In this document: positions 24,827-35,094 of the stretch, piece after piece
How the letters are laid out: each line of letters starts with the position of its first letter
Numbering within the stretch: the stretch's first letter is position 1
NCBI RefSeq assembly: GCF_016862115.1
Contig: NZ_BOMI01000045.1
Location: 47,889 to 111,888, forward strand
Direction of reading: 5' to 3'
Length of the DNA: 64,000 bases
From: Paractinoplanes deccanensis
GTDB lineage: Bacteria > Actinomycetota > Actinomycetes > Mycobacteriales > Micromonosporaceae
Position numbers and translations under genes: made by a program
Notes under the pieces: generated by a model
Databases searched by the model: none
What the model saw: the letters and a program-made list of their open reading frames with translations, nothing else
Told to the model about the DNA's origin: nothing

Positions 24827-25470
24827 GCTCGGTTGACGTGATCAACGCCGAGGGCAACAAGGCCGGCTCGGTCGAGCTGCCGGAGTCGGTCTTCGACGTC
24901 CAGGCGAACATCCCGCTGATGCACCAGGTCGTGGTGGCCCAGCTCGCGGCCGCCCGCCAGGGCACGCACAAGGCGAAGTCCCGCGGCGAGGTCGCCGGCG
25001 GCGGCAAGAAGCCGTACAAGCAGAAGGGCACCGGTCGCGCCCGCCAGGGCTCGATCCGCGCGCCGCAGTTCACCGGCGGTGGCGTCGTGCACGGTCCCGT
25101 GCCGCGCGACTACAGCCAGCGGACCCCCAAGAAGATGAAGGCCGCCGCCCTGCGTGGCGCCCTCTCCGACCGGGCCCGCGACGGCCGGGTGCACGTGGTC
25201 GAGTCCTTCGTCACCGGCGAGACGCCGTCGACCAAGGCCGCCATCGCCACGCTGCGCAAGGTCGCACAGACCAACAAGGTTCTGGTCGTGCTCAGCAGCA
25301 CCGACGAGCTCAACTGGCTGTCGCTGCGCAACGAGGTCACGGTTCACCTGCTCGAGGCCGGACAGCTCAACACGTACGACGTGCTGGTCGCCGACGAGGT
25401 TGTGTTCACCAAGGACGCGCTCGACGAGTTCCTGGGCACCCCGGTGACGGCCGAGGAGGGGAACAAGTGA
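24823..25470 (+). CDS. rplD: 50S ribosomal protein L4, 215 aa
   Basis: Lines the narrow part of the peptide exit tunnel; in some bacteria it represses the S10 operon. GTG start overlaps the rplC stop (GTGA). The tunnel loop is typical: [20 protein letters not shown] followed by [17 protein letters not shown], with no mutation in the macrolide-relevant KQKGTGRAR region. It overlaps rplW by four bases. Confidence 0.97.
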   Translation: MSSVDVINAEGNKAGSVELPESVFDVQANIPLMHQVVVAQLAAARQGTHKAKSRGEVAGGGKKPYKQKGTGRARQGSIRAPQFTGGGVVHGPVPRDYSQRTPKKMKAAALRGALSDRARDGRVHVVESFVTGETPSTKAAIATLRKVAQTNKVLVVLSSTDELNWLSLRNEVTVHLLEAGQLNTYDVLVADEVVFTKDALDEFLGTPVTAEEGNK

Positions 25471-25769
25471 CCACGATCGCTGACCCGCGCGACATCATCG
25501 TCCGCCCGGTGGTCTCCGAGAAGAGCTACAGCGTCCTGGACCAGAACTGGTACACGTTCGAGGTCCACCCGGACGCGAACAAGACCGCGATCAAGATCGC
25601 GATCCAGCAGATCTTCAACGTCCGCGTGCTCACGGTCAACACCGCGAACCGCGAGGGCAAGCGCAAGCGCACCCGCACCGGTTTCGGGCAGCGCAAGGCG
25701 ACGAAGCGCGCGATGGTCAAGCTGGCTGACGGCGACCGTATCGAGGCCTTCGGCGGCCCGGTCAGCTAA
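25467..25769 (+). CDS. rplW: 50S ribosomal protein L23, 100 aa
   Basis: Sits at the tunnel exit and is a docking site for trigger factor and SRP. GTG start overlapping rplD by four bases. Conserved segments [20 protein letters not shown] and [20 protein letters not shown]. Standard length. Confidence 0.97.
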   Translation: MTTIADPRDIIVRPVVSEKSYSVLDQNWYTFEVHPDANKTAIKIAIQQIFNVRVLTVNTANREGKRKRTRTGFGQRKATKRAMVKLADGDRIEAFGGPVS

Positions 25770-25783
25770 GGGGTTAGAAGACA

Positions 25784-26623
25784 ATGGCTATCCGTAAGTA
25801 CAAGCCGACCACGCCGGGCCGTCGCGGCTCCAGCGTCGCCGACTTCGCCGAGATCACCCGGTCGACGCCGGAGAAGTCCCTGCTGGCTCCGCTGCCCAAG
25901 AAGGGTGGCCGCAACGTCCACGGCCGCATCACCACGCGGCACCAGGGCGGTGGCCACAAGCGGCAGTACCGGCTGATCGACTTCAAGCGGGTCGACAAGG
26001 ACGGCGTGCCGGCCAAGGTCGCGCACATCGAGTACGACCCCAACCGCACGTCGCGCATCGCGCTGCTGCACTACGCCGACGGCGAGAAGCGCTACATCCT
26101 CGCGCCGAAGGACCTCAAGCAGGGCGACCGGGTCGAGTCGGGCCCCGGCGCGGACATCAAGCCGGGCAACAACCTGCCCCTGCGCAACATCCCGGTCGGT
26201 ACGACGGTCCACGGTGTGGAGCTTCGTCCCGGCGGTGGCGCCAAGCTGGCCCGCTCGGCCGGTGTCGGCATCCAGCTGCTCGGCCGTGAGGGCGCGTACG
26301 CCACGCTGCGTATGCCCTCCGGTGAGATCCGCCGGGTCGACATCCGTTGCCGCGCCACGGTCGGCGAGATCGGCAATGCCGAGCAGTCGAACATCAACTG
26401 GGGCAAGGCCGGCCGCATGCGGTGGAAGGGCAAGCGCCCGACCGTCCGCGGTGTCGCCATGAACCCGATCGACCACCCGCACGGTGGTGGTGAGGGCAAG
26501 ACCTCCGGTGGTCGCCACCCGGTCAACCCGGCTGGTAAGCCCGAGGGCCGTACCCGCCGCAAGGGCCAGGAGAGCGACAAGCTGATCGTTCGCCGCCGCT
26601 ACGCCACCCGCAAGCGCGGGTAA
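25784..26623 (+). CDS. rplB: 50S ribosomal protein L2, 279 aa
   Basis: Highly conserved protein needed for subunit joining and peptidyl transfer. [20 protein letters not shown], the zinc-free OB and SH3 folds, and the C-terminal loop [20 protein letters not shown] with the essential His of the HPHGGGEG motif are present. 14 nt after rplW, 13 nt before rpsS. Confidence 0.98.
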   Translation: MAIRKYKPTTPGRRGSSVADFAEITRSTPEKSLLAPLPKKGGRNVHGRITTRHQGGGHKRQYRLIDFKRVDKDGVPAKVAHIEYDPNRTSRIALLHYADGEKRYILAPKDLKQGDRVESGPGADIKPGNNLPLRNIPVGTTVHGVELRPGGGAKLARSAGVGIQLLGREGAYATLRMPSGEIRRVDIRCRATVGEIGNAEQSNINWGKAGRMRWKGKRPTVRGVAMNPIDHPHGGGEGKTSGGRHPVNPAGKPEGRTRRKGQESDKLIVRRRYATRKRG

Positions 26624-26636
26624 CGGGAGTTAGAAG

Positions 26637-26918
26637 ATGCCACGCAGCCTGAAGAAGGGCCCGTTCGTCGACGACCACCTGCTCAAGAAGGTGGAAGTCC
26701 AGAACGAGAAGAACTCGAAGAACGTCATCAAGACCTGGTCGCGCCGCTCGATGATCATCCCCGACATGCTCGGGCACACGATCGCCGTGCACGACGGGCG
26801 CAAGCACGTCCCGGTGTTCATCACCGAGGCCATGGTCGGCCACAAGCTCGGCGAGTTCGCTCTGACCCGTACGTTCAAGGGTCACGAGAAGGACGACCGC
26901 AAGAGCCGCCGCCGCTAA
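26637..26918 (+). CDS. rpsS: 30S ribosomal protein S19, 93 aa
   Basis: Head protein next to S13 at the intersubunit bridge. [20 protein letters not shown] and the segment [24 protein letters not shown] core (here [15 protein letters not shown]) are standard. The start is preceded by GGGAGTTAGAAG. Confidence 0.98.
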   Translation: MPRSLKKGPFVDDHLLKKVEVQNEKNSKNVIKTWSRRSMIIPDMLGHTIAVHDGRKHVPVFITEAMVGHKLGEFALTRTFKGHEKDDRKSRRR

Positions 26919-26955
26919 GCAGATACACGGATCAGAGGATTTAGGAGCTACAGCG

Positions 26956-27417
26956 ATGCCAGTCAAGGGCGACGCTCCGGTGCTTCCGGGCGCGCGGGCG
27001 GTTGCGCGGCACGTGCGCATCTCGCCGAACAAGGCGCGCCGGGTGGTCAACCTCGTCCGCGGTCTGCCCGCGAAGGAGGCGCTCACCGTCCTGCAGTTCG
27101 CGCCGCAGGCCGCGAGCGAGCAGGTCTACAAGGTGCTTGCCAGCGCCATCGCGAACGCGGAGAACAACGAGCGGCTCGACCCCGACGCGCTCCTCGTCAG
27201 CGAGGCGTTCGTCGACGAGGGCCCGACGCTCAAGCGTTTCCGTCCGCGGGCGCAGGGCCGGGCGTACCGGATCCGCAAGCGCACCTGTCACATCACGATC
27301 GCCGTCGAGGCGGTCCAGGTCGCACGGCCCGCCAAGAAGGCGGCCGCGGCGAAGAAGGCGGCGCCGGCCAAGGCCGCGCCCGCTGCCGAGTCCCAGACCA
27401 CGGAGGAGTCCGAGTAA
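26956..27417 (+). CDS. rplV: 50S ribosomal protein L22, 153 aa
   Basis: Its long hairpin reaches into the exit tunnel. The core ([20 protein letters not shown] ... [20 protein letters not shown]) is standard. The last ~30 residues are a Lys/Ala-rich tail ending TTEESE, longer than in E. coli but common in actinobacteria. The stop overlaps rpsC (TAATG). Confidence 0.97.
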   Translation: MPVKGDAPVLPGARAVARHVRISPNKARRVVNLVRGLPAKEALTVLQFAPQAASEQVYKVLASAIANAENNERLDPDALLVSEAFVDEGPTLKRFRPRAQGRAYRIRKRTCHITIAVEAVQVARPAKKAAAAKKAAPAKAAPAAESQTTEESE

Positions 27418-28274
27418 TGGGCCAGAAAGTTCACCCCACCGGATTCCGCCTCGGTATCTCCACCGACTGGAAGTCCCGCTGGTTCGCCGACAAGCTCTAC
27501 AAGGACTACATCGGCGAGGACGTCAAGATCCGTCGCATGATGTCCAAGGGCCTCGAGCGCGCCGGCATCTCGAAGGTGGACATCGAGCGGACCCGTGACC
27601 GGGTGCGAGTCGACATCCACACCGCCCGGCCGGGCATCGTCATCGGCCGCAAGGGCGCCGAGGCCGACCGCATCCGCGGCGAGCTCGAGAAGCTCACCGG
27701 CAAGCAGGTCCAGCTCAACATCCTCGAGGTGAAGAGCCCGGAGTCGGACGCTCAGCTCGTGGCGCAGGGCGTCGCCGAGCAGCTGTCCTCCCGGGTCAGC
27801 TTCCGCCGGGCGATGCGCAAGGCCATGCAGTCGGCCATGAAGAACCCGATCTGCAAGGGCATCCGGGTGCAGGTCTCCGGCCGTCTCGGCGGCGCGGAGA
27901 TGAGCCGCACGGAGTTCTACCGTGAGGGTCGCGTCCCGCTGCACACGCTGCGCGCCAACATCGAGTACGGCTTCTTCGAGGCCCGCACGACGTTCGGCCG
28001 CATCGGCGTGAAGGTCTGGATCTACAAGGGCGACGCCGTTCCGGGTCGCGAGGTCGTCACCGAGGCTCCGGCGCGCCCGCGCCGCGACCGTGGTGACCGC
28101 CCCGACCGTCCGCGTCGTGGCCGTTCCGGCTCGTCGGGCACGACGGCCGGCGGCACCGAGGCCGGTCGCGCGGCCGCGCAGGCTCGTGGTGGCGACACCC
28201 CGACCGGCGAGAACACGAACGACGCCGCGGTCGCCGCGGCTCCGGCTCAGGCCGAAACGCAGCAGGAGGGCTGA
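27417..28274 (+). CDS. rpsC: 30S ribosomal protein S3, 285 aa
   Basis: Part of the mRNA entry site. N-terminal KH domain ([19 protein letters not shown]) and C-terminal S3 domain ([20 protein letters not shown]) are normal. The C-terminal ~75 residues form an Arg/Gly/Ala-rich tail (from about residue 210), probably disordered. ATG overlaps the rplV stop by one base. Confidence 0.97.
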   Translation: MGQKVHPTGFRLGISTDWKSRWFADKLYKDYIGEDVKIRRMMSKGLERAGISKVDIERTRDRVRVDIHTARPGIVIGRKGAEADRIRGELEKLTGKQVQLNILEVKSPESDAQLVAQGVAEQLSSRVSFRRAMRKAMQSAMKNPICKGIRVQVSGRLGGAEMSRTEFYREGRVPLHTLRANIEYGFFEARTTFGRIGVKVWIYKGDAVPGREVVTEAPARPRRDRGDRPDRPRRGRSGSSGTTAGGTEAGRAAAQARGGDTPTGENTNDAAVAAAPAQAETQQEG

Positions 28275-28277
28275 CAG

Positions 28278-28703
28278 ATGCTGATGCCGCGTAAGCCCCC
28301 GAAGGGCTTCCGCAAGCCGCACCACCCGGACCGCCACGGCGCGTCCAAGGGCGGCAACCGGGTCGTCTTCGGCGAGTTCGGTATCCAGGCGCTGGAGCCC
28401 GCGTACGTGACCAACCGGCAGATCGAGTCGGCCCGTATCGCGATGACCCGTCACATCAAGCGTGGCGGCAAGGTCTGGATCTCGGTCTTCCCCGACAACG
28501 CGCTCACGAAGAAGCCGGCCGAAACCCGTATGGGTTCCGGTAAGGGCTCTCCGGAGTGGTGGGTCGCGAACGTCAAGCCGGGCCGGATCCTCTTCGAGAT
28601 GTCCTTCCCGAACGAGACGATCGCGCGCGAGGCGATGCGCCGCGCGATCCACAAGCTCCCGATGAAGTGCCGCATCGTGACACGCGAAGTGGGTGAAAGC
28701 TGA
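28278..28703 (+). CDS. rplP: 50S ribosomal protein L16, 141 aa
   Basis: Late-assembly protein near the A-site tRNA elbow. [20 protein letters not shown], then [20 protein letters not shown] and [20 protein letters not shown], as expected. The residues around the avilamycin/evernimicin-relevant Arg/Ile region look ordinary. Stop overlaps rpmC (TGATG). Confidence 0.97.
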   Translation: MLMPRKPPKGFRKPHHPDRHGASKGGNRVVFGEFGIQALEPAYVTNRQIESARIAMTRHIKRGGKVWISVFPDNALTKKPAETRMGSGKGSPEWWVANVKPGRILFEMSFPNETIAREAMRRAIHKLPMKCRIVTREVGES

Positions 28704-28936
28704 TGGCAGCGGGCGTTAAGGCAGCCGAGCTGCGCGAGCTCTCCGGTGAGGAGCTGGTCGCGCGGCTGCGGGAGGCCAAGGCGGAGCTGTTCAACCTTCG
28801 CGTGCAGGGCGCGACCGGCCAGCTCGACAATCACCGTCGGCTGCAGGTCGTCCGCAAGGACATCGCGAAGATCTACACGATCATGCGTGAACGCGAGCTG
28901 GGGCTCTCGGTTGCGCCGGATGAGGTGACAGCATGA
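28703..28936 (+). CDS. rpmC: 50S ribosomal protein L29, 77 aa
   Basis: Small helical protein at the tunnel exit. [20 protein letters not shown] and [20 protein letters not shown] match the family. ATG overlaps the rplP stop; the gene overlaps rpsQ by four bases (ATGA). Confidence 0.97.
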   Translation: MAAGVKAAELRELSGEELVARLREAKAELFNLRVQGATGQLDNHRRLQVVRKDIAKIYTIMRERELGLSVAPDEVTA

Positions 28937-29211
28937 GTGACGAGAGCACGGCCACCTCGGCCCGGGCGACCCGTAAGGTTCGCGAGGGCCTGGTGGTCAG
29001 CGACAAGATGGACAAGACCGTCGTCGTCGAGGTCGAGGACCGCGTGAAGCACGCCCTCTACGGCAAGGTTCTGCGTCGCACCCGCAAGCTCAAGGTGCAC
29101 GACGAGCAGAACGCGTGCGGCATCGGCGACCGGGTTCTCCTCATGGAGACCCGTCCGCTGTCGGCCACCAAGCGGTGGCGTGTCGTAGAGATCCTCGAAA
29201 AGGCCAAGTGA
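28933..29211 (+). CDS. rpsQ: 30S ribosomal protein S17, 92 aa
   Basis: Primary 16S rRNA-binding protein of the body. After a short polar lead the core [20 protein letters not shown] and the loop [20 protein letters not shown] are standard. A strong hairpin starts 5 nt after the stop codon. Confidence 0.97.
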   Translation: MSDESTATSARATRKVREGLVVSDKMDKTVVVEVEDRVKHALYGKVLRRTRKLKVHDEQNACGIGDRVLLMETRPLSATKRWRVVEILEKAK

Positions 29212-29215
29212 GTGC

Positions 29216-29244
29216 GCCGGGGCCGGCTCGCAGCCGGCCCCGGC
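29216..29244 (+). terminator. 13-bp hairpin between rpsQ and rplN
   Basis: GCCGGGGCCGGCT/AGCCGGCCCCGGC around a 3-nt CGC loop, directly after the rpsQ stop, without a T-run. The S10-spc cluster is otherwise almost gapless, so this 95-bp spacer may be an internal attenuator or cleavage site. Confidence 0.55.
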
Positions 29245-29306
29245 CCACCATCGTTCCGCCAAGCTTCGGCCCCCGGCTGAAGAACTGGCAGACATAGGAG
29301 ACAGAC

Positions 29307-29675
29307 GTGATCCAGCAGGAGTCGCGACTGCGCGTCGCCGACAACACGGGTGCCCGGGAGATCCTGTGCATCCGCGTACTCGGCGGCTCCGGTCGCCGTT
29401 ACGCGAGCATCGGCGACGTCATCGTGGCCACGGTCAAGGACGCCATCCCCGGCGCCGGTGTGAAGAAGGGTGACGTCGTCAAGGCCGTCGTCGTTCGCAC
29501 CGCGAAGGAGAAGCGCCGTCCGGACGGCTCGTACATCCGCTTCGACGAGAACGCCGCCGTCATCATCAAGGACGGTGGGGACCCCCGCGGTACCCGCATC
29601 TTCGGCCCGGTCGGCCGCGAGCTGCGCGACAAGCGGTTCATGAAGATCATCAGCCTGGCGCCGGAGGTGCTCTGA
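29307..29675 (+). CDS. rplN: 50S ribosomal protein L14, 122 aa
   Basis: Intersubunit bridge protein. [20 protein letters not shown] and [18 protein letters not shown] are typical; length is exactly that of the family. GTG start. First gene after the mid-cluster hairpin. Confidence 0.98.
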   Translation: MIQQESRLRVADNTGAREILCIRVLGGSGRRYASIGDVIVATVKDAIPGAGVKKGDVVKAVVVRTAKEKRRPDGSYIRFDENAAVIIKDGGDPRGTRIFGPVGRELRDKRFMKIISLAPEVL

Positions 29676-29677
29676 CC

Positions 29678-29992
29678 GTGAAGATCAAGAAGGGCGACAC
29701 GGTCGTCGTCATCGCCGGCAAGGACAAGGGTGCCAAGGGCAAGGTCATCGCGGCCTACCCGCGGCAGGACAAGGTCCTGGTCGAGGGCGTCAACCGCGTC
29801 AAGAAGCACGAACGCATTCGCACCACGCAGCGTGGTTCGAAGACCGGTGGCATCGTGACCCAGGAAGCCCCCATCCACATCTCGAACGTGCAGATCGTGG
29901 ACGACCAGGGCAAGCCGACCCGCATCGGGTACAAGGTCGACGAGAACGGCACCAAGGTCCGTATCGCGCGTACGACCGGTAAGGAAATCTGA
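29678..29992 (+). CDS. rplX: 50S ribosomal protein L24, 104 aa
   Basis: Early 50S assembly initiator with a KOW motif ([20 protein letters not shown]). GTG start two nt after rplN. The segment ITQEAPIH-like region reads [20 protein letters not shown]. The stop overlaps the rplE start (TGATG). Confidence 0.97.
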   Translation: MKIKKGDTVVVIAGKDKGAKGKVIAAYPRQDKVLVEGVNRVKKHERIRTTQRGSKTGGIVTQEAPIHISNVQIVDDQGKPTRIGYKVDENGTKVRIARTTGKEI

Positions 29993-30561
29993 TGACTGCC
30001 GCCACCGAGACCAAGACGCTGCCGCGTCTGAAGCAGAAGTACCGCTCGGAGGTCGTTCCGGCCCTCCAGGAGCAGTACAAGTACGGCAACCCCATGCAGG
30101 TTCCCGGCCTGGTGAAGGTCGTCGTGAACATGGGTGTTGGCGAGGCCGCCCGCGACGCCAAGCTGATCGACGGCGCCGTGCGTGACCTGACCACCATCAC
30201 CGGTCAGAAGCCGCTGGTGCGGCGGGCGACCAAGTCCATCGCGCAGTTCAAGCTGCGTGAGGGCATGCCGATCGGCGCGAAGGTGACCCTGCGCAACGAC
30301 CGGATGTGGGAGTTCCTCGACCGTCTGCTGTCGATCGCCCTCCCGCGTATCCGCGACTTCCGCGGCCTCGACGGGCGCAAGCTCGACGGGCACGGCAACT
30401 ACACCTTCGGCCTGACCGAGCAGTCGGTGTTCCACGAGATCGACCAGGACAAGATCGATCGGCCGCGGGGCATGGACATCACGGTGGTCACCACCGCGAC
30501 GACCGACGACGAGGGCCGGGCGCTGCTCAAGCTCCTGGGCTTCCCGTTCAAGGAGAACTGA
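29992..30561 (+). CDS. rplE: 50S ribosomal protein L5, 189 aa
   Basis: 5S rRNA-binding protein of the central protuberance. [20 protein letters not shown] and the C-terminal [20 protein letters not shown] are typical. ATG overlaps the rplX stop; rpsN begins two nt after the stop. Confidence 0.98.
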   Translation: MTAATETKTLPRLKQKYRSEVVPALQEQYKYGNPMQVPGLVKVVVNMGVGEAARDAKLIDGAVRDLTTITGQKPLVRRATKSIAQFKLREGMPIGAKVTLRNDRMWEFLDRLLSIALPRIRDFRGLDGRKLDGHGNYTFGLTEQSVFHEIDQDKIDRPRGMDITVVTTATTDDEGRALLKLLGFPFKEN

Positions 30562-30563
30562 GC

Positions 30564-30749
30564 ATGGCCAAGAAGGCGCTGATCATCAAGGCGGCCGCGA
30601 AGCCGAAGTTCGCCGTGCGTGCTTACACCCGCTGCCAGAAGTGCGGTCGCCCGCACTCGGTCTACCGCAAGTTCGGCCTCTGCCGCGTTTGCGTGCGGGA
30701 CATGGCGCACCGTGGGGAGCTCCCCGGCGTGTCGAAGGCTTCTTGGTAA
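30564..30749 (+). CDS. rpsN: 30S ribosomal protein S14, zinc-binding type, 61 aa
   Basis: Short form of S14 with an intact zinc knuckle: C24-x2-C27 and C40-x2-C43 ([20 protein letters not shown]). Actinobacteria often carry a second zinc-free S14 elsewhere for zinc starvation; that copy is not in this window. The gene starts two nt after rplE. Confidence 0.97.
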   Translation: MAKKALIIKAAAKPKFAVRAYTRCQKCGRPHSVYRKFGLCRVCVRDMAHRGELPGVSKASW

Positions 30750-30823
30750 CCCGACTTTTTGTACTACCGCTTCGCCGTAGGCCCGCCTGCGGGAACCCCG
30801 GCGAGAAAGGTTGACGAACACCC

Positions 30824-31231
30824 ATGACGATGACGGACCCGATCGCAGACATGCTCACGCGTCTGCGTAACGCCAACCAGGCGTACCACGACAAGGTGAC
30901 CATGCCCTTCTCGAAGATCAAGGCGAACATCGCCGAGGTCCTCAAGAGCGAGGGTTACATCGCCTCCTGGTCGGCCGAGGAGCCCGAGGAAGGCGCTGTC
31001 GGCAAGCGTCTGGTCGTTGAGCTCAAGTACGGCCAGAACCGCGAGCGCAGCCTCGCCGGCATCAAGCGCGTTTCCAAGCCCGGCCTCCGGGTGTACGCCA
31101 AGTCCGACGAGCTCCCGCGGGTGCTCGGCGGCCTGGGCGTCGCGATCATTTCGACGTCCCAGGGGCTGCTGACCGACCGGCAGGCCCGCAAGCGGAGCGT
31201 TGGCGGGGAAGTCCTCGCCTTCGTCTGGTAA
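30824..31231 (+). CDS. rpsH: 30S ribosomal protein S8, 135 aa
   Basis: Primary 16S rRNA binder and, in E. coli, the repressor of the spc operon. [20 protein letters not shown] and the C-terminal [20 protein letters not shown] are standard. A 74-bp spacer with GC-rich pairable segments separates it from rpsN. Confidence 0.98.
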   Translation: MTMTDPIADMLTRLRNANQAYHDKVTMPFSKIKANIAEVLKSEGYIASWSAEEPEEGAVGKRLVVELKYGQNRERSLAGIKRVSKPGLRVYAKSDELPRVLGGLGVAIISTSQGLLTDRQARKRSVGGEVLAFVW

Positions 31232-31248
31232 CTGGAGACTGAGAAACC

Positions 31249-31788
31249 ATGTCGCGAATCGGACGTAAGTCGATCCCGGTCCCGGCCGGCGTCGATGTCA
31301 CCATCACGGGCCAGACCGTCAAGGTCAAGGGCCCCAAGGGCGAGCTGTCGCACACCGTCTCGGAGCCGATCACGGTCGAGAAGGACGGTGCCGAGCTGCA
31401 CGTCAACCGCCCCAACGACGAGCGCAAGGCCAAGGAGCTCCACGGCCTGTCGCGTACCCTGGTCGCCAACATGATCATCGGCGTCACCGAGGGCTACAAG
31501 AAGACGCTCGAGATCAACGGCACCGGTTACCGGGTCACGGCCAAGGGCAAGGACCTCGAGTTCGCCCTCGGCTTCTCGCACCCGGTAAACGTCGTGCCGC
31601 CGGCGGGCATCAGCTTCTCCGTCGAGAAGCCGACCCAGTTCACGGTCTCGGGCATCGACAAGCAGCTGGTCGGCGAGGTGGCCGCCAACATTCGGAAGAT
31701 CCGCCCGCCGGAGCCCTACAAGGGCAAGGGCGTGAAGTACCAGGGCGAGGTCATCCGCCGCAAGGCTGGAAAGGCAGGTAAGAAGTGA
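31249..31788 (+). CDS. rplF: 50S ribosomal protein L6, 179 aa
   Basis: Factor-binding site protein near the sarcin-ricin loop. [20 protein letters not shown] and the C-terminal [20 protein letters not shown] are typical. The stop overlaps rplR by four bases (GTGA). Confidence 0.98.
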   Translation: MSRIGRKSIPVPAGVDVTITGQTVKVKGPKGELSHTVSEPITVEKDGAELHVNRPNDERKAKELHGLSRTLVANMIIGVTEGYKKTLEINGTGYRVTAKGKDLEFALGFSHPVNVVPPAGISFSVEKPTQFTVSGIDKQLVGEVAANIRKIRPPEPYKGKGVKYQGEVIRRKAGKAGKK

Positions 31789-32180
31789 CCGCCACGCTTC
31801 TCAAGCGTCGCAACGGCGCGGGTGTCGCCGCCAAGCGGGCTGTCGGAAAGGCGCGTCGGCACTTCCGGGTCCGCCGGAACCTCCGCGGTACCGCAGAGCG
31901 CCCGCGTCTGGTCGTCACCCGTTCCACGCGGCACATCACCGCGCAGATCATCGACGACCTCCAGGGCCACACCCTGGCCTCGGCCTCCACGCTCGACGCC
32001 TCGCTGCGGGGCACCGAGGGTGACAAGAGCGCCCTGGCCGGCAAGGTCGGCGCGCTCCTCGCCGAGCGGGCCAAGGCCGCGGGCGTGTCCAAGGTCGTCT
32101 TCGACCGCGGTGGCAACAAGTACGCGGGGCGTATCGCCGCGCTTGCGGATGCCGCTCGCGAAGCCGGACTCGAGTTCTAG
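31785..32180 (+). CDS. rplR: 50S ribosomal protein L18, 131 aa
   Basis: 5S rRNA-binding protein. GTG start overlapping rpl[21 protein letters not shown] and [20 protein letters not shown] are family features. Confidence 0.97.
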   Translation: MTATLLKRRNGAGVAAKRAVGKARRHFRVRRNLRGTAERPRLVVTRSTRHITAQIIDDLQGHTLASASTLDASLRGTEGDKSALAGKVGALLAERAKAAGVSKVVFDRGGNKYAGRIAALADAAREAGLEF

Positions 32181-32193
32181 GAGGAATTGACCA

Positions 32194-32817
32194 ATGCCTG
32201 GTCAGCAGCGCCGAGGCGGCGGGTCCGGCGGTAACACCGAGGGTGGCAACCGCCGGGACAACCGCCGTGAGGGCGGCCGCGGCAACGCGCCCGTCGAGAA
32301 GACCCCGCACCTCGAGCGGGTCGTGGCGATCAACCGTGTCGCCAAGGTCGTCAAGGGCGGTCGTCGCTTCAGCTTCACCGCTCTGGTGATCGTGGGCGAC
32401 GGCGACGGCACCGTCGGCATCGGCTACGGAAAGGCCAAGGAGGTGCCCGCGGCCATCGCCAAGGGCGTCGAGGAGGCCAAGAAGCACTTCTTCAAGGTGC
32501 CGCGGATCGGCTCCACGATCCCGCACCCGATCACCGGCGAGGCCGCCGCGGGTGTCGTGCTCCTCAAGCCGGCCTCCGCCGGTACCGGTGTCATCGCCGG
32601 TGGCCCGGTGCGCGCCGTGCTCGAGTGCGCCGGCATCCACGACGTGCTCTCGAAGAGCCTCGGCTCGTCGAACCCGATCAACATCGTGCACGCGACGGTG
32701 GCCGCGCTGAAGGGCCTCGAGTCGCCGGAGAAGGTCGCGGCTCGCCGTGGCCTGCCGGTCGAGGACGTGGCGCCGGCGGCCATGCTGGCGGCGCGTGCGG
32801 AAGCGGCGGTGCACTGA
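32194..32817 (+). CDS. rpsE: 30S ribosomal protein S5, 207 aa
   Basis: Protein of the mRNA entry tunnel and translational accuracy. A ~35-residue Gly/Arg-rich N-terminal tail ([20 protein letters not shown]) precedes the double-stranded-RNA-binding-like core ([20 protein letters not shown]). The spectinomycin loop [21 protein letters not shown] region looks normal. The stop overlaps rpmD (TGATG). Confidence 0.97.
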   Translation: MPGQQRRGGGSGGNTEGGNRRDNRREGGRGNAPVEKTPHLERVVAINRVAKVVKGGRRFSFTALVIVGDGDGTVGIGYGKAKEVPAAIAKGVEEAKKHFFKVPRIGSTIPHPITGEAAAGVVLLKPASAGTGVIAGGPVRAVLECAGIHDVLSKSLGSSNPINIVHATVAALKGLESPEKVAARRGLPVEDVAPAAMLAARAEAAVH

Positions 32818-32999
32818 TGGCGCGTTTGAAGGTCACCCAGATCCGGTCCGAGATCGGGCGCAAGCAGAACCAGCGTGACTCGCTGCGTTCGCTCGGCCTG
32901 AAGCGGATCAACGATGTGGTGGTCAAGGAGGACCGTCCCGAGATCCGGGGCATGATCTTCGCCGTGAACCACCTCGTCACTGTTGAGGAGGTCGAGTAA
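32817..32999 (+). CDS. rpmD: 50S ribosomal protein L30, 60 aa
   Basis: Small protein of the 50[21 protein letters not shown] followed by [20 protein letters not shown]. Starts inside the rpsE stop codon and its own stop overlaps rplO (TAATG), so all three are coupled. Confidence 0.97.
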   Translation: MARLKVTQIRSEIGRKQNQRDSLRSLGLKRINDVVVKEDRPEIRGMIFAVNHLVTVEEVE

Positions 33000-33442
33000 T
33001 GGCGATCAAGGTCCACCACCTCCGCCCGGCGCCCGGAGCCAAGACGCCGAAGACCCGCGTGGGTCGCGGTGAGGGCTCGAAGGGCAAGACCGCCGGTCGC
33101 GGTACCAAGGGCACCAAGGCCCGCTACCAGGTTCCGGCCAGCTTCGAGGGTGGGCAGATGCCCATCCACATGCGGCTGCCGAAGCTGAAGGGCTTCAAGA
33201 ACAAGAACAAGGTCGTCTTCCAGGTCGTCAACCTGGACCGTCTCGCCGCGCTGTTCCCGAACGGCGGCGAGGTCGGCCCGGACGAGCTGGTGCAGGCCGG
33301 CGCGGTCCGCAAGGGCCAGCTGGTCAAGGTGCTGGGCTCGGGCGAGCTGGACGGCGTGTCGCTGACCGTCTCGGCGCACGCGTTCAGCGAGTCGGCCAAG
33401 GAGAAGATCGCCGCTGCCGGTGGTTCCACCACCGAGCTGTGA
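32999..33442 (+). CDS. rplO: 50S ribosomal protein L15, 147 aa
   Basis: Late-assembly protein with an extended Gly/Arg N-terminus ([20 protein letters not shown]) and a globular C-terminus. Last gene before the spc-secY break; a large hairpin follows immediately. Confidence 0.97.
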   Translation: MAIKVHHLRPAPGAKTPKTRVGRGEGSKGKTAGRGTKGTKARYQVPASFEGGQMPIHMRLPKLKGFKNKNKVVFQVVNLDRLAALFPNGGEVGPDELVQAGAVRKGQLVKVLGSGELDGVSLTVSAHAFSESAKEKIAAAGGSTTEL

Positions 33443-33449
33443 TGCTCGT

Positions 33450-33500
33450 GGGGGTGCTCGCCCGGGCGACGCGAAACGCGTCGTTCGGGCAGCATCCCCA
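33450..33500 (+). terminator. Large hairpin after rplO
   Basis: GGGGTGCT ... AGCATCCCC closes an inner CGCCCG and GGCGACGCG-AAA-CGCGTCGTT stem, giving about 23 paired positions. It is likely a terminator or strong attenuator before secY. Confidence 0.75.
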
Positions 33501-33590
33501 TTGTGGCGTCTGACCTGGGGTTTCATAACCGGGTGAAATGCCTACCCGCGGTGACGGCTACCGTGCTCCACCGTAGGGCGGCAAGACTGT

Positions 33591-33596
33591 TAGAGT
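33591..33596 (+). promoter_or_regulatory. Possible -10 box for secY-adk-map
   Basis: TAGAGT at 33591 lies 90 nt before secY in a 243-bp spacer. No convincing -35 is present 16-18 bp upstream, so this is weak. Confidence 0.25.
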
Positions 33597-33685
33597 CCGT
33601 TCCCAGCTAGAGATATCGGTCGTCCGGACCGATGCCTTCCCCCACCCGCCCGACGCGGCGGTAAACCTCGCGCAGGAGGAAGAAG

Positions 33686-35029
33686 TTGCTCTCCGCCTTT
33701 ACCAGTGCGTTCCGGACGCCTGACCTGCGCAAGAAACTGTTGTTCACGGTCGCGATCATTGCGCTGTACAGGCTCGGTGCCACGTTGCCCAGCCCCGGTG
33801 TCTCCTACACCAACGTGCAGAAGTGCATCGAGATCGTGAACGACCAGAACTCCGGCGGCGTCCTCAACCTGCTGAACCTGTTCTCGGGTGGCGCGCTGCT
33901 CCAGCTCTCGGTGTTCGCGCTCGGCATCATGCCGTACATCACCGCCTCGATCATCCTGCAGCTGCTGACCGTGGTGATTCCCCGCCTCGAGCAGCTCCGC
34001 AAGGAGGGCCAGTCCGGCCAGGCGAAGATCACGCAGTACACGCGTTACCTGACGCTGGGCCTCGCGGTCCTGCAGTCCTCGGCGTTCGTCGCCCTGGCGC
34101 GGACCGGCCAGCTCTTCGGCAACGCCTGCGACCAGACCAACCCGGCCACCCAGATCATCCCGGAGAACACCGGGCTGCCGATGTGGCTCACGCTCTCGGT
34201 CCTGGTGCTCACCATGACCGCCGGCACCGGCATGGTCATGTGGCTCGGCGAGCTCATCACCGACCGCGGTGTCGGCAACGGCATGTCCGTCCTCATCTTC
34301 ACCTCGATCGCGGCCCGCCTCCCCGGCGAGGGCTGGTCGATCAAGGAGTCGAGCGGCGTCGGCAAATTCATCCTCGTGATCCTGCTGGTGCTGGTCATCA
34401 TCGGCCTGGTGGTCTTCATCGAGCAGGCCCAGCGCCGCATCCCGGTGCAGTACGCGAAGCGCATGATCGGCCGGCGGATGTACGGCGGCACGTCGACCTA
34501 CATCCCGCTCAAGGTCAACCAGGCGGGTGTCGTCCCGGTCATCTTCGCCTCGTCGCTGCTCTACCTGCCGCAGCTCTACCTCCAGTTCTTCGACCCGAAC
34601 AACCTCAAGGGCTATCAGGTCTGGATCCAGAACTGGCTGGCGGACCCGACCAGCGAGCTGTACATCGGCGTCTACTTCCTGCTGATCATCTTCTTCACGT
34701 ACTTCTACGTCTCGATCACGTTCAACCCGACCGAGGTCGCTGACAACATGAAGAAGTACGGTGGGTTCGTGCCGGGCATCCGCCCGGGCAAGCCGACCGC
34801 CGACTACCTGGACTTCATCCTCAGCCGGATCACCCTGCCGGGAGCGCTCTACCTGGGCCTGATCTCGGTTCTGCCGAACTTCTTCTTCATCTGGCTCGAC
34901 CAGCAGCAGTACCAGAACTTCCCGTTCGGCGGTACCGCGGTGCTGATCATGGTGGGCGTGGGTCTGGAGACGGTGAAGCAGATCGAGAGCCAGCTGATGC
35001 AGCGCAACTACGAAGGGTTCCTCCGGTAG
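33686..35029 (+). CDS. secY: Preprotein translocase subunit SecY, 447 aa
   Basis: Central pore of the Sec channel, with ten membrane helices. TTG start (MLSAFTSAFRTPDLRKKLLF) preceded by AGGAGGAAGAAG. Typical segments include FALGIMPYITASIILQLL, GVGNGMSVLIF and QAQRRIPVQYAKRM. It acts with SecE from this window. Followed by adk after 65 bp. Confidence 0.98.
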   Translation: MLSAFTSAFRTPDLRKKLLFTVAIIALYRLGATLPSPGVSYTNVQKCIEIVNDQNSGGVLNLLNLFSGGALLQLSVFALGIMPYITASIILQLLTVVIPRLEQLRKEGQSGQAKITQYTRYLTLGLAVLQSSAFVALARTGQLFGNACDQTNPATQIIPENTGLPMWLTLSVLVLTMTAGTGMVMWLGELITDRGVGNGMSVLIFTSIAARLPGEGWSIKESSGVGKFILVILLVLVIIGLVVFIEQAQRRIPVQYAKRMIGRRMYGGTSTYIPLKVNQAGVVPVIFASSLLYLPQLYLQFFDPNNLKGYQVWIQNWLADPTSELYIGVYFLLIIFFTYFYVSITFNPTEVADNMKKYGGFVPGIRPGKPTADYLDFILSRITLPGALYLGLISVLPNFFFIWLDQQQYQNFPFGGTAVLIMVGVGLETVKQIESQLMQRNYEGFLR

Positions 35030-35094
35030 TGGCGCCGCGGAGCCGGGGGGCTCTTGCGTCGAGGATCTCAACTCACCTAAGCGAGGCGATGTAG

